Assembly: GCA_017527625.1 (NCBI GenBank)
Contig: JAFXPV010000027.1
Coordinates: 1 to 64,000, forward strand
Direction of reading: 5' to 3'
Length of the DNA: 64,000 bases
Origin: Bacteroidales bacterium
Lineage (GTDB): Bacteria > Bacteroidota > Bacteroidia > Bacteroidales > UBA932
Below the pieces are notes generated by a model. That model saw nothing but the letters and a program-made list of their open reading frames with translations. It ran no database searches and was not told where the DNA came from. Of the stretch, positions 9,201 to 17,720 are shown one piece after another. How positions within the stretch are numbered: position 1 is the first letter of the stretch; each line of letters begins with the position of its first letter. The translations under genes were made by a program, and so were the position numbers.

Positions 9201-9454
9201 TCGACGGCACAGACGTCCGCGTCCCGTTCTTCACGAACTATGACGCCAAGACCGGCCAGTGGATTGTCGAGAACCACGGCGTAGACCCTGACATCCTTCT
9301 CGAGAACGACCCGATCAAGGAGTGGGCAGGCGAAGACGAGCAGCTCATCAAGGCAGTTGAGGTGGCCCTCGAGCAGATCAAGGACCGCAAACCCCTCCCG
9401 AAGGTTCCGTCACCGCGTACCTTCAAGGATCTCGGATTGCCGCAGATCAAGTAA
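6248..9454 (+). CDS. tricorn-type S41 protease with beta-propeller
   Basis: 1068 residues. A signal peptide (about 1-20) is followed by WD40-like PD40 blades through roughly residue 650 (repeated YSPDGKTIAF-type motifs), a linker with a charged insertion near 550, a helical region, a PDZ domain near 760-830 and a C-terminal S41 peptidase domain. The tricorn catalytic residues can be placed: His726 in CGHAYI, Ser949-Asp950 in NKYSASDGDLF, and Glu1008 in ENHGVDPD. The family degrades oligopeptides delivered through the propeller; the signal peptide puts this one in the periplasm. A TATCTTTA box at 6209-6216 is a possible promoter. It ends three bases from the convergent EEP-family gene. Confidence 0.92.
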   Translation: MKKIFSIVILTFVTAFCVKAEEARLLRFPATNGTSIVFTYAGDLYTVPVAGGEATRLTSHIGYEAFAHYSPDGKTIAFTGEYDGNREVYVIPATGGEPKRVTYTSTNPRDDMGDRMGPNNMVMGWTPDGKYIIYRNRIGDGFEGNLWKVTPAGDMPEEIPLPQGGFCSYSPDGKTLAYNRVMREFRTWKYYRGGMADEIWLYDGKSVKAITDNDAQDIFPMWVGSEIYFASDRDMTMNIFCYNTVTGATTKVTDFKDFDVKFPTTDGRSVVFENGGYIYRLDPATKKASKISISLSSDNIYARTERRARPSVRSYSVSPDGNRVAMTARGEIFDVPAAKGVTRNISRSANSNDRGADWSPDGKYIAWIGDASGETEIYLYDVAAGGEPKQLTRKNDTYIRSLQWAPDSKHILYTDRKNRLVEVSLDGKKNVLMENPRAEFGDVSYSPDGKWLTYSKPADNQYGIVYVYDLSAKKEYAVTDGWYDSGNPKFSADGKFLLYTSSTEMNPTYSNIEWDFAMTDMRALYMCILAKDTPSPMLPTDGVGAVEDKGPKGPAADKGDEAVKVVVDPDGLTSRSIKIPVQGAMGYYCDGKKIWFNGRDGVKVFDFAKGKTEDCAKGRFSYRTGDKKAILMEGGRIMLADFREKMSGEEVSRNDIVVDIDYSQEWPQIFDEVWRAFRDGFYLTNMHGRDWNALKTKYAALLPYVKTRLDLNYVIGEMISELACGHAYITPGEYPKADKVDMGLLGAELSKHSSGFFRIDRIMQGAPYLETLRSPLTEPGVGVAEGDFITAIDGVSVKDVRNIYSMLVGKAGVLTELTVNSTPKEGGRKVVVRPIADEYPLVHYEWVQNNIRTVDKLSGGKVGYIYIPDMSAEGLKEFARYYYPQLDKEALIIDDRGNGGGNVSPMLIERLQREAYRLTMRRGSDFIGTEPEGTHTGPKVMLINKYSASDGDLFPWSFKANNMGTVIGTRTWGGIIGISGSLPYLDGTDVRVPFFTNYDAKTGQWIVENHGVDPDILLENDPIKEWAGEDEQLIKAVEVALEQIKDRKPLPKVPSPRTFKDLGLPQIK

Positions 9455-9457
9455 GGA

Positions 9458-10414
9458 TTATCTCTCAAGCCTGACAAGTACAGGCAGATGGTCACTGTAG
9501 CCACCGGAAAAATGCTTTCCGGTGTAGCTGCGTTTGGGCACGCCGTGTTCCATCATAAAGTTGCGCTTGAAGATCTGGGCGTAGTGCGTCTTGCCGAACC
9601 TGGAGATGTGGAAGCCCTGCGAGCCGCTGTCCTCCAGCAGCTGGCGGCACACCACTATGTTGTCGAAAAGGGTCCAGTGGTGGTTGTAGAGGCTGGTGCC
9701 CTGGCCCTCCTCCATAAGGGTCCACATAGGGTTGAAGAAGCCGCCTTCCTCGACATCCTCCATATCCGCCACGGCGTGCAGCAGGTGGCTCAGCGAGAAG
9801 TCCGCCGGAGTGTCGTTCATATCGCCCATCACGATTATCTTGATGCCCGGGAATTCATCCCTCATCTGCAGGGCGTGGTAGTAGATGGTTTCGGCGCCTG
9901 CACGGCGGAAACCTGCCGATGCAGAACGGCCGCCACGCCTCGAAAGGAAGTGGCAGACATAGAAGGCGAACATCTCGCCGTCGAGCAGTCCGCGGACCAC
10001 CAGGATGTCCCTGCCGAAGTATTCCCTGCCGCTGCGCAGGATGGGCTTCAGAGGCTGGCTGTCGAGCAGTTTGAAGCGGCTTGAGCGGTAGAGCAGCGCG
10101 ACGTCGACGCCTCGGCTGTCGTTGGATTCGAAGTGGACGAAGCGGTAGCCGGCGCCGCTGAGCCTCTTCTGGCTCACCATATCTTCCAGCACGCTGTCGT
10201 TTTCGATCTCAGACACGCCCACGATGGCGGGGAATCCGCCGGGAAGGCTGCTGACGGCCTGGAACACTTCTCCCAGATTCTCCAGCTTGCGCTGGTACTT
10301 GATCTGGGTCCAGCGTCTGTTGCCGGATGGGGTGAAATCGTCGTCATCCTTATTGGGGTCGTTGGACGTATCGTAAAGGTTCTCAAGATTATAAAACATT
10401 ACAGAGCAGACCAT
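9458..10414 (-). CDS. endonuclease/exonuclease/phosphatase-fold hydrolase
   Basis: 318 residues from the ATG at 10414. The frame is open further upstream, but a TAnnTTTG promoter at 10443..10436 places the transcript start just before 10414; a start at 10399 (MFYNLENLYD) is also possible. EEP-fold landmarks are present: FYNLENLYD, the metal-binding Glu in VGVSEIEND, MGDMNDTP, and the terminal YSDHLPV with the catalytic Asp-His. No signal peptide is clear from this start. Bacteroidales relatives are annotated only as EEP family; the substrate may be nucleic acid or a phosphoester. Confidence 0.85.
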   Translation of the reverse strand: MVCSVMFYNLENLYDTSNDPNKDDDDFTPSGNRRWTQIKYQRKLENLGEVFQAVSSLPGGFPAIVGVSEIENDSVLEDMVSQKRLSGAGYRFVHFESNDSRGVDVALLYRSSRFKLLDSQPLKPILRSGREYFGRDILVVRGLLDGEMFAFYVCHFLSRRGGRSASAGFRRAGAETIYYHALQMRDEFPGIKIIVMGDMNDTPADFSLSHLLHAVADMEDVEEGGFFNPMWTLMEEGQGTSLYNHHWTLFDNIVVCRQLLEDSGSQGFHISRFGKTHYAQIFKRNFMMEHGVPKRSYTGKHFSGGYSDHLPVLVRLER

Positions 10415-10435
10415 AGGGCATCGATTGTATTTACA

Positions 10436-10443
10436 CAAATTTA
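10436..10443 (-). promoter_or_regulatory. -7 element for the EEP hydrolase
   Basis: TAAATTTG on the minus strand, 22 bases before the ATG at 10414. It supports the shorter start of that gene. Confidence 0.4.
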
Positions 10444-10462
10444 ATAAAAATGCAGCGTATTC

Positions 10463-10494
10463 TTTGTAATTTGCATCTATAATAGGTATTATTG
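10463..10494 (+). promoter_or_regulatory. promoter of the DUF4988-like lipoprotein operon
   Basis: TTTG at 10463-10466, 20-bp spacer, TATTATTG at 10487-10494 (one mismatch to TAnnTTTG), 19 bases before the ATG at 10514. Confidence 0.42.
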
Positions 10495-10513
10495 CAACCT
10501 TGAACAACCAGAT

Positions 10514-11947
10514 ATGAAAAGAATATTAGCGGCATCATTACTCCTTTTGACTGTCCTGACGGGCTGTACGGGCGAATTGAAGGAGAGGATTGCGGCCTTG
10601 GACGAGAAGATAACCAAGCTTGAAGAGCAGGTCGGCAAGCAGAACGAAAGCATCCGTTCGCTCTACGTCGTCCTTGCCGCATACCAGAGAAGAGATTTCA
10701 TCACGGGCATCACCCAGCTTGAGGGCAATGCCGGATATGCCATCCATTTCAACAGTCTCGGAGACATTGTCATATATCACGGCACCGACGCCAACGTCCC
10801 CAGGGTGGGCATCAAGCGCAACCCCGACGACGGCGGCTACTACTGGACCATCCAGTACGGCAACGGGCCAGTGGACTACATCATCAACCAGGCCGGCGAG
10901 ATGGTTTCCGCCATCGGCGTAGTGCCTCTGCTCAAGATCGAGAATGGCAAGTTCTACATCACCTACGACAGCCGTGCCACCTGGCAGTATCTCGGCGAGG
11001 CCGACGGAGCCAACGGTGACGACATTTTCCAGAAGATTACATACAACGACGATTACGTCATCTTCAAGACTGCCGAAGGGGAGTACAAGATTCCGACAAA
11101 TAAACTGATCCAGGGCCTCTATCAGAACGCAGTTGCGATCAACCAGAATATGTCAGCGCTGGCCAGGGTCATCAAGGACCTTGAGAACAAGGCCGTCTGC
11201 GTGACTTCTGTAGGCGACTATGTGGTCGGCGGCGAAGTGGTAGGTTCGGTCATCAGGCTCTCCACCGGCGACAGTCTGGTCATCAACAATTATGAGAGCA
11301 CAGGCACTCCCTACATCTCTGCCGAGATGGAAGAAGGCGACACCGTATATTACTGGGCCATAGTTTCGCCCGACGGTTCGAAGAAATGGATCCTCGACGC
11401 CGAGGGCAACCGTATGGCTGCGACAGGGGAACACGTCGAAATCCCCACCGTCACTCCGGTTTATGACTCCACTGACAAGGTCTTCTACTGGAATATGGTT
11501 GCGGCAGGGGATACCACCCTGGTGCTGGACATCCACGGCAACAAGGTTCCTGCGACCAGCCACGAGGGCGAGCTGAAGATTTTCAAGTCAGTCAACAACA
11601 ACTACCGCGACTACCTGCTGATAACTCTTGCCAACGGCAGTACGATCCAGATTCCGAAGATTTACTCGATCGCCTTCAGCGCAGAGACAGTCAGTATGGC
11701 AGTCAGTTCCCAGAAGGTCGTGGAATACCACGTCTACGGCGCTGACGCAAGTATGAATTACAGCCTGATCACGCAAGGAGACCTCACCGCCACCCGGGCG
11801 GCCGATACGGAAACCCTCGGGTCCGGCAAGATTACCATCAAGACCGGGTCGACGTTCAGCGGCAACGGCAAGGTCATCCTGCTGGTCACCGCCGGCAACG
11901 GCTCGACGAAGACAATGGTCAAAAGTATAACCGTAGCACTGTTATAA
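10514..11947 (+). CDS. DUF4988/PL29-like surface lipoprotein, first of three
   Basis: 477 residues. The lipobox is LTGC with Cys18. A coiled-coil segment at about 20-55 (heptads of Leu/Ile with ELKERIAALDEKITKLEEQ) is followed by repeated beta-rich modules. Each module has an aromatic VGIKRNPDDGGYYWTIQYG-like strand and a segment resembling DGANGDDIFQKITYNDDYVIF. The C-terminal domain (about 390-477) looks like an immunoglobulin-type fold. The N-terminal pattern matches the DUF4988 (PL29 N-terminal) group of Bacteroidota; I see no proof of lyase activity. The next paralogue starts three bases after its stop. Confidence 0.75.
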   Translation: MKRILAASLLLLTVLTGCTGELKERIAALDEKITKLEEQVGKQNESIRSLYVVLAAYQRRDFITGITQLEGNAGYAIHFNSLGDIVIYHGTDANVPRVGIKRNPDDGGYYWTIQYGNGPVDYIINQAGEMVSAIGVVPLLKIENGKFYITYDSRATWQYLGEADGANGDDIFQKITYNDDYVIFKTAEGEYKIPTNKLIQGLYQNAVAINQNMSALARVIKDLENKAVCVTSVGDYVVGGEVVGSVIRLSTGDSLVINNYESTGTPYISAEMEEGDTVYYWAIVSPDGSKKWILDAEGNRMAATGEHVEIPTVTPVYDSTDKVFYWNMVAAGDTTLVLDIHGNKVPATSHEGELKIFKSVNNNYRDYLLITLANGSTIQIPKIYSIAFSAETVSMAVSSQKVVEYHVYGADASMNYSLITQGDLTATRAADTETLGSGKITIKTGSTFSGNGKVILLVTAGNGSTKTMVKSITVALL

Positions 11948-11950
11948 GAG

Positions 11951-13399
11951 ATGAAAAGATTGAAATTCACAGCGGTTCTCGCGCTCACTGCATTGCTGGC
12001 TGTTTCCTGCTTCACGGATGTCGAGAATGAACTCGAAGGTCTGGAAAGAAGACTTGACAACATCAACAAGAAAGTTACCGTCATCAATGAGAATATCGTC
12101 TCACTCCAGACGATAGCCGACAAATACAAAGCATACGTATACATCGATAACTACCGCCCCGTCTATCAGGGCAAGGAAATCATCGGCTATACGATCAATT
12201 TCACTGACGGCACATCCATAACCCTCAAGAACGGCGTCAGCAAGGACGACCCCATCGTCGGCCTCCAGCTCGGCGAAGACGGGCTTTATTACTGGACGGT
12301 GACGGTAGGCGGGAAGACAGATCTCCTGTATGACGAGACCGGCCAGCCTGTGGCTGCTTCAGTGGCCAGCCCCATTATGAAGATCGTCGACGGAGTATGG
12401 CAGGTGTCCTTCGACAACGGCTACGTCTGGCAGACCTTCGACAAGGCTCAGGCTGCGGACGGAACGTCTTTCGTCGACAGCATCGTCACCAGGAATGATT
12501 TCGTATACATCTACCTGGTAAGCGGCCGTACGGTCAGCTTCCCCACTTATTCCCTCTATGAAGACCTGACCGGCCAGCTGAACGCCCTGAACGCCAACAT
12601 CGAGGCTCTCAAGGCCATCTATGAAGCCAAGGCGGCCAACAATTTCGTGCAGAACGTGGTGCCCATCGTCCAGGACAAGGACACAGTCGGCTATACCATA
12701 TTGTTCAACGACAACACCAGTGTGACAGTCTACGACGGCAAGCCTTATGATGGCCAGAAGATAGGCATCGCGCAGTACACTGACGAGAATTATTATTGGG
12801 CAGTGATCGACGGCGACAAGATAGAGTGGCTGTACGACGACCTCGAGAGGATGGTGCAGGCTTCTCCCACCGAGGGCCAGTCTCCCATCTTTATGCTTGA
12901 CGACAGTTTCGGCGACGGCAAGTACTACTGGGCCTTCAAATATGGCAAGAGCGGCATCAAACAATATCTCTACGACAAGAACGGCAAGAGAGTGGTCGCC
13001 ACCAACAGCAATGTAGTGCAGCTGTTCTCCGACATCGACGTGACCGACAAGTACGTGCTGTTCACCCCTCTGGCCGGCGCATCTTTCTACATCCCGCGCT
13101 ATGAGGCCTTCAGGGTGCGGCTGAGCAGTACGTCAGTCGTGCTTCCCGCTCCCAGCGGTCCGGCGACGGTCAACTATACCGTAGAGTCGGTGCCTGCTAC
13201 AGTGGCCATCACGGCCCTTACCGAAAAGGGATACAGCGCCGTCCTGACCAAAACTTATGACGCCACCGCCAAGAAGCTCACGGGGTCGATAACCATCACT
13301 GCCGACATCACCGCCGCAGCGAAATCCACCATCGTGCTCCTGGTTTCAGACGGCAACGGCCACACGGAGTCTTACAAGATAGCAGTTACAAAATCATAG
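11951..13399 (+). CDS. DUF4988/PL29-like surface lipoprotein, second of three
   Basis: 482 residues. Lipobox LAVSC with Cys20, then a coiled coil (about 22-60) and two copies of the modules seen in its neighbour: VGLQLGEDGLYYWTVTVGG, then KIGIAQYTDENYYWAVIDG. The C-terminal domain (about 390-482) again looks like an all-beta, carbohydrate- or protein-binding fold. The layout is the same as that of the flanking paralogues but sequence identity is clearly moderate, so the duplication is old. Probably anchored to the outer membrane; function unknown. Confidence 0.75.
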   Translation: MKRLKFTAVLALTALLAVSCFTDVENELEGLERRLDNINKKVTVINENIVSLQTIADKYKAYVYIDNYRPVYQGKEIIGYTINFTDGTSITLKNGVSKDDPIVGLQLGEDGLYYWTVTVGGKTDLLYDETGQPVAASVASPIMKIVDGVWQVSFDNGYVWQTFDKAQAADGTSFVDSIVTRNDFVYIYLVSGRTVSFPTYSLYEDLTGQLNALNANIEALKAIYEAKAANNFVQNVVPIVQDKDTVGYTILFNDNTSVTVYDGKPYDGQKIGIAQYTDENYYWAVIDGDKIEWLYDDLERMVQASPTEGQSPIFMLDDSFGDGKYYWAFKYGKSGIKQYLYDKNGKRVVATNSNVVQLFSDIDVTDKYVLFTPLAGASFYIPRYEAFRVRLSSTSVVLPAPSGPATVNYTVESVPATVAITALTEKGYSAVLTKTYDATAKKLTGSITITADITAAAKSTIVLLVSDGNGHTESYKIAVTKS

Positions 13400-13415
13400 G
13401 ACAGGAGGAATGAAG

Positions 13416-14909
13416 ATGAAAAGGATATCAACCATAATTCTCGCAGCGTTCGCTCTTCTGGGCGCAGTTTCCTGCTCCGATGATATGATGCAGCAAGTAT
13501 CTGCCCTCAAGTCGCGCATCGTCGAGCTGGAAGCCAAGATTTCGGCCATCAACGATATGTACTCCAGTACGTCCAAGATTGTCGCCGCACTCGAGGATCA
13601 CGATATGATCAGGAGCATCACTCCGGTCAAGAGGAACGACAACGACGCATACCTTGTGACTTTCGCCAGCGGGCAGACCATTACTCTGATCCAGGGTATA
13701 GACGGAGAAGCTCCGAACCTCGGCATCAGGAAATATGAGGACGGCCTCTACTACTGGACCGTGCAGTACGGAACCCAGGAGCCGCAGTGGCTGCTCTCAA
13801 ACCTCGGCCTCAAGGTAAGGGCCAGCGGACTTACTCCCCAGATGAAGATCGAGGACGGATGGTGGCAGTATTCATACGACGGCGGCGGAACCTGGACCAG
13901 GCTCTGCCAGGCCACCGGAACTCCGGGAACTTCCGTATTCAAGAATATAAGCATCAACGATTCGTTTGTGACTTTCACCCTTGCAAGCGGCGGAGTGTTC
14001 CAGATTCCGACCGAGGCATATTTCCTGCGCGTAGCCGAAAAGTGCCACTCCATCAACACAGAACTTGAGACTGCCGCCGAACTGCTCGCCGGCATCGACA
14101 CTACGATGGCCGTCAAGAGCATCTCCCAGATCAAGGATGGGGAGGAGATCGTCGGCTACAAGCTGTTCCTCAACAACGGCAAGATGCTTGAGATCCGTTG
14201 CGGAAAGGACGAAGTTCCCTTCACTTTCGCCATCAAGAGGGACTACGGCGACTGGCTGGACTACTGGACCATCAAGATCGGCGACGGCGAATTCAACTGG
14301 GTTTACAAGAACAACGGCGAGAAAGCGCTGGCGTCATCGATGTCGGGCACTCCGATGCTGAACGTCCGCGACACTCTCGGGGCTTTATATTTCGTCTACA
14401 GTTTCTATCCCGACCTGGACGACTTCCAGTGGCTGCGCGACGCTGAAGGCGATCTCGTGCCTGCGGATCCCTTCTCCACTTCGGTGATGTTCAAGGCTGT
14501 TGCGATAACCGCTGATTACGTGGCCCTGACGATGGCTGACGACAGTGTGATATATCTTCCGCTCTATTACGCGAAGAATCCTTCGATCAGCTTCACTCCG
14601 CCTCCGGGAATAACCTACGACGCTTCGAAATATCTGTTCTCGCAAGTGGATCCGGCGACCGCCTATGCGGTGGGGTATACCATCCAGGATGTCCCTTCAA
14701 ATCTGCAGATAGATGCCATCGGACTTGACGGCGCGAGCGTCACCGGCATCACGAAGCTAGTCTCAGGCAAGGATCTCATCGGCAACATCTCATTCACGAC
14801 ACCTGCCGTGTTCCCCAACCCTTCAGGCACCACCAGAGTGCTGGTCTTCCTGACCTGGGGCTCCAACGTCACGATGCAGGTGCTCGAATTCAAAAACAAG
14901 AGCATTTAA
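13416..14909 (+). CDS. DUF4988/PL29-like surface lipoprotein, third of three
   Basis: 497 residues from the ATG at 13416. An ATG at 13410 is in frame, but an AGGAGG at 13403-13408 lies at a better distance from 13416. Lipobox AVSC with Cys20, coiled coil about 22-50, then the same modules (LGIRKYEDGLYYWTVQYG; TPGTSVFKNISINDSFVTF). A C-terminal beta domain (about 405-497) is also present. The Shine-Dalgarno-like sequence is unusual among these genes. It is followed by the HAD phosphatase after three bases. Confidence 0.75.
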   Translation: MKRISTIILAAFALLGAVSCSDDMMQQVSALKSRIVELEAKISAINDMYSSTSKIVAALEDHDMIRSITPVKRNDNDAYLVTFASGQTITLIQGIDGEAPNLGIRKYEDGLYYWTVQYGTQEPQWLLSNLGLKVRASGLTPQMKIEDGWWQYSYDGGGTWTRLCQATGTPGTSVFKNISINDSFVTFTLASGGVFQIPTEAYFLRVAEKCHSINTELETAAELLAGIDTTMAVKSISQIKDGEEIVGYKLFLNNGKMLEIRCGKDEVPFTFAIKRDYGDWLDYWTIKIGDGEFNWVYKNNGEKALASSMSGTPMLNVRDTLGALYFVYSFYPDLDDFQWLRDAEGDLVPADPFSTSVMFKAVAITADYVALTMADDSVIYLPLYYAKNPSISFTPPPGITYDASKYLFSQVDPATAYAVGYTIQDVPSNLQIDAIGLDGASVTGITKLVSGKDLIGNISFTTPAVFPNPSGTTRVLVFLTWGSNVTMQVLEFKNKSI

Positions 14910-14912
14910 GGA

Positions 14913-15539
14913 TTGAGTTCATACAAGCATATAATATTCGACATCGACGGGACACTTGTAGATACCTACCAGACGGGTCTCGGTTCCCTGCAGGTGACAA
15001 TCAAGGAATTTCTGAACGAGGACGTGACTCTCAAGTCGCTTGAGAAGTACTTCGGCATACCCAGCTTCCAGGCTGCGGAGATGCTCTATCCCCAGGATCC
15101 CAAGCTGTTCCTGGAAGTGTGGGAGGAGCACTACACGGCTATGCGCCACTATTCGCACTTTTTTGACGGTGCGCTGGAGTTGCTCGAAAAGCTCCGCACC
15201 GACGGCAAAAAGCTCGGCATAGTAACCTCACGGGCCTTGTATGAATTGCAGCAGGACCCCATTATGGCTCCGATAATGCATCTTTTCGACGTTATCGTGA
15301 CTTCCGCCGATTCCGACAAGTACAAACCGGATCCGGCTCCTACCTTCGCCTATCTGGCGAAAGCCGGAGTTGCTGCTGAAGACTGCCTGTATGTGGGAGA
15401 TACCGTCTTTGACGCCAAATGTGCCACAGGTGCGGGCGTTGATTTCGCCCTTGTGGCGTGGAACGGCATCGATGTGGCTGCTGGAGTCGAGGCTAAATAT
15501 CACGTCAGCAACGCTGACGAGATTTACGCCATCTGCTAG
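14913..15539 (+). CDS. HAD-superfamily phosphatase (phosphoglycolate phosphatase-like)
   Basis: 208 residues. HAD motif I is FDIDGTLVDT (Asp10, Asp12), motif II is IVTSRA near 104, Lys of motif III is in DKYKPDP near 134, and motif IV is YVGDTVFDA near 155. The cap is helical (subclass IA). The only start that includes motif I is TTG at 14913, three bases after the preceding lipoprotein, suggesting translational coupling. Its TAG stop overlaps the stop codon of the convergent gene. It acts on small phosphorylated metabolites; substrate not assignable. Confidence 0.88.
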   Translation: MSSYKHIIFDIDGTLVDTYQTGLGSLQVTIKEFLNEDVTLKSLEKYFGIPSFQAAEMLYPQDPKLFLEVWEEHYTAMRHYSHFFDGALELLEKLRTDGKKLGIVTSRALYELQQDPIMAPIMHLFDVIVTSADSDKYKPDPAPTFAYLAKAGVAAEDCLYVGDTVFDAKCATGAGVDFALVAWNGIDVAAGVEAKYHVSNADEIYAIC

Positions 15540-15940
15540 TATTTGTCGTCGGCCATCCTTTTATCCCTTCTCTTCTTGTTCCTTCCAGCGTCGGTCTTGA
15601 GATATTTGGCCCACTGTTCTTCGGTGAATATCTGCTCCATTGCGACGTCGATGTAGTGTCCCCACTTGTCGGACACTCTCTGATAGTTGCCCGAGGTGGG
15701 AGATACACCCGACTTGGAGAGCCTCTCCACTTCTTCGTAATATAGCGCGTATGCGTGCTGGAGCAGGGTGTCTATCTTGAAAACCTGAGCGGCATCGAGG
15801 CCAAGGTCGCGTTCCAGCTGGTCCGCCATCTTGGCCGCGAGCTCCATCGGGTCGGGCATTTCATTGTTCTGCTGCGCGGCGGCGCCGAAGCTGACAGACA
15901 TCGCGGCAATGACAGCAAGTGTGAAAATGAATTTATGCAT
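15536..15940 (-). CDS. small exported helical protein, unknown function
   Basis: 134 residues. Signal peptide 1-22 ending AAAQ; the mature part is helical and charged with a basic tail (GRNKKRRDKRMADD). The arrangement, with a conserved MELAAKMADQLERDLGL helix and FTEEQWAKYLKT, resembles small periplasmic Spy/DUF3826-like helical proteins of Bacteroidota, but I cannot assign a family. The stop codon overlaps that of the HAD gene (CTAG at 15536-15539). Confidence 0.7.
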   Translation of the reverse strand: MHKFIFTLAVIAAMSVSFGAAAQQNNEMPDPMELAAKMADQLERDLGLDAAQVFKIDTLLQHAYALYYEEVERLSKSGVSPTSGNYQRVSDKWGHYIDVAMEQIFTEEQWAKYLKTDAGRNKKRRDKRMADDKY

Positions 15941-15954
15941 AGTAGGGTTTTTCT

Positions 15955-15962
15955 TATCTTTG
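15955..15962 (+). promoter_or_regulatory. -7 element for the C69 dipeptidase
   Basis: TATCTTTG, an exact TAnnTTTG match, 46 bases before the ATG at 16009. It is interleaved with the divergent promoter at 15970-15977, so the two transcripts start within a few bases of each other. Confidence 0.5.
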
Positions 15963-15969
15963 TCTGATG

Positions 15970-15977
15970 CAAATTTA
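15970..15977 (-). promoter_or_regulatory. -7 element for the small exported protein
   Basis: TAAATTTG on the minus strand, 29 bases before the ATG at 15940. It faces the TATCTTTG of the divergent dipeptidase gene. Confidence 0.45.
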
Positions 15978-16008
15978 AAAAATAGATTCTCACAATAATA
16001 CTGCCAAT

Positions 16009-17706
16009 ATGAAAAAAGCTTCCTTACTGTCTGTCCTTATGGCTGTATGCCTTCTGGCGGACGTCTGCCCCACCGACGCTTGTACCAATATAATAGTTAC
16101 CAGAGGCGCTTCGGCCGACGGTTCGACGATGGTGACCTATGCCGCCGACAGCCACCAGCTGTACGGCGTGCTGTATTACCACCCTGCCGCAGACTGGCCC
16201 GCCGGTGCAAAGCTCCCCGTGCACAGCTGGGACGAGGGCACATTCCTGGGCTACATCGACCAGGTTCCGCACACCTACCAGACAGTCGGTAATATGAACC
16301 AATACCAGCTGACTATCACCGAGACCACCTTTGGCGGCCGTAGCGGCCTTGAGAACGAGGGCGGCATCGACTACGGTTCGCTGATCTACATCACCCTCCA
16401 GAGGGCACGCACCGCCCGTGAGGCCATCGCAATGATGGATGCCCTGACCCAGCAGTGGGGCTATCCGAGCGAGGGCGAGTCGTTCTCCATAGCCGACGGC
16501 AAGGAGGCCTGGATTATGGAGATGGTGGGCAAAGGTTCGCAGAAGGGCACAGTATGGGTAGCCCGCAGGATTCCGGACGGATATATCTCAGCCCACGCCA
16601 ATCAGGCCCGTATCCACACCTTCCCCCTGAACGACCCTGAGAACTGCCTCTATTCGAAAGACGTGATCTCTTTCGCACGCAGCAAAGGCTTCTTCAGCGG
16701 CAAGGATGCCGACTTCAGTTTCTGCGACGCATACTGCCCCATCGATTTCGGAGGGGCGAGGGCTTGCGAGGCCAGGGTCTGGTCTGCATTCAACATCCTG
16801 ACCGGCGGCTCCTTCAGCTGGATTGACGACAAGGGCAAGAGCCACGTGGCAGATGCCGACGACTATCTCGACTTCGCGATGGGCCACAACCTCGGCCACA
16901 AGATGCCGCTCTTCGTCAAGCCGGCGCAGAAAGTCAGCGTAAGGGCTCTGTCAGACGTAATGCGCGACCACTTCGAGGACACTCCTATGGATATGACCCA
17001 GGATGTCGGCGCAGGCCCCAACCACGTGCCGTACAGATGGCGTCCTATGAGCTTCAGCGTCGACGGAGCGAGCTATGTCCACGAAAGGGCCATCGCCACC
17101 CAGCAGACAGGATTCTGGATCCTCAGCCAGTCCCGCAGCTGGCTGCCCGACGAGATCGGCGGCATCCAGTGGTTCGGCGTGGACGATGCCGGCACTTCAG
17201 CCCTCACACCTATGTACACCAATATCACTGCAGTTCCCGAGTGCTTCCGCGAGGGCAACGGCAGTATGATCGAATACTCTCCGACCTCCGCTTTCTGGCA
17301 GGTCAACAAGGTCACCCACTTCGCCTATCTGATGTACGACCGTGTGGCTCCCGTAATCCTGAAAGAGGTTGTAAGACACGAAAACCTCGGTCTGGACGCA
17401 GTGGCTTTTGCAGATGAAAGGGCAGGCAAACTGCTGGCCGAAGGCCGTCGTGCCGAGGCTCTCCAGGTGCTGACGGACGTGAGCTGCGGCCTGGCCGAAA
17501 GGATGATGACCCGCTGGCAGCAGCTGGAGAACGAGCTGCTCGTGAAATTTATGGACGGCAACATCAAGGTCCAGAATCCCGACGGCAGCTTCAAGCTCGA
17601 AACCGAGGGCAGCGACATTCCCGCAGGCCCTGAGCATCCCGCTTTCCCCGAGCGCTGGCTGCGCGGCATAGTGAAGGACCACGGGGATATTCTCCGCTCC
17701 AATTAG
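16009..17706 (+). CDS. C69-family dipeptidase
   Basis: 565 residues. A signal/propeptide region is followed by DACTNIIVTRGASADGS, in which Cys25 would be the N-terminal nucleophile exposed by autoprocessing, as in the PepD/C69 Ntn-hydrolase family. Further family landmarks are NQYQLTITETTFGGR near 97, GESFSIADGKEAWIMEM near 158, and HANQARIHTFPL near 200. The family cleaves dipeptides; export here suggests periplasmic or outer-surface peptide use. It is followed after 14 bases by a small lipoprotein. Confidence 0.9.
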   Translation: MKKASLLSVLMAVCLLADVCPTDACTNIIVTRGASADGSTMVTYAADSHQLYGVLYYHPAADWPAGAKLPVHSWDEGTFLGYIDQVPHTYQTVGNMNQYQLTITETTFGGRSGLENEGGIDYGSLIYITLQRARTAREAIAMMDALTQQWGYPSEGESFSIADGKEAWIMEMVGKGSQKGTVWVARRIPDGYISAHANQARIHTFPLNDPENCLYSKDVISFARSKGFFSGKDADFSFCDAYCPIDFGGARACEARVWSAFNILTGGSFSWIDDKGKSHVADADDYLDFAMGHNLGHKMPLFVKPAQKVSVRALSDVMRDHFEDTPMDMTQDVGAGPNHVPYRWRPMSFSVDGASYVHERAIATQQTGFWILSQSRSWLPDEIGGIQWFGVDDAGTSALTPMYTNITAVPECFREGNGSMIEYSPTSAFWQVNKVTHFAYLMYDRVAPVILKEVVRHENLGLDAVAFADERAGKLLAEGRRAEALQVLTDVSCGLAERMMTRWQQLENELLVKFMDGNIKVQNPDGSFKLETEGSDIPAGPEHPAFPERWLRGIVKDHGDILRSN

Positions 17707-17720
17707 AAACAATTGATGTG

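Noticed and set aside
10415..10507. Longer N-terminus of the EEP hydrolase
   Set aside because: The added 31 codons cover the TAAATTTG promoter box and run up to the divergent gene's promoter; the fold begins at residue 36 or so of that version.
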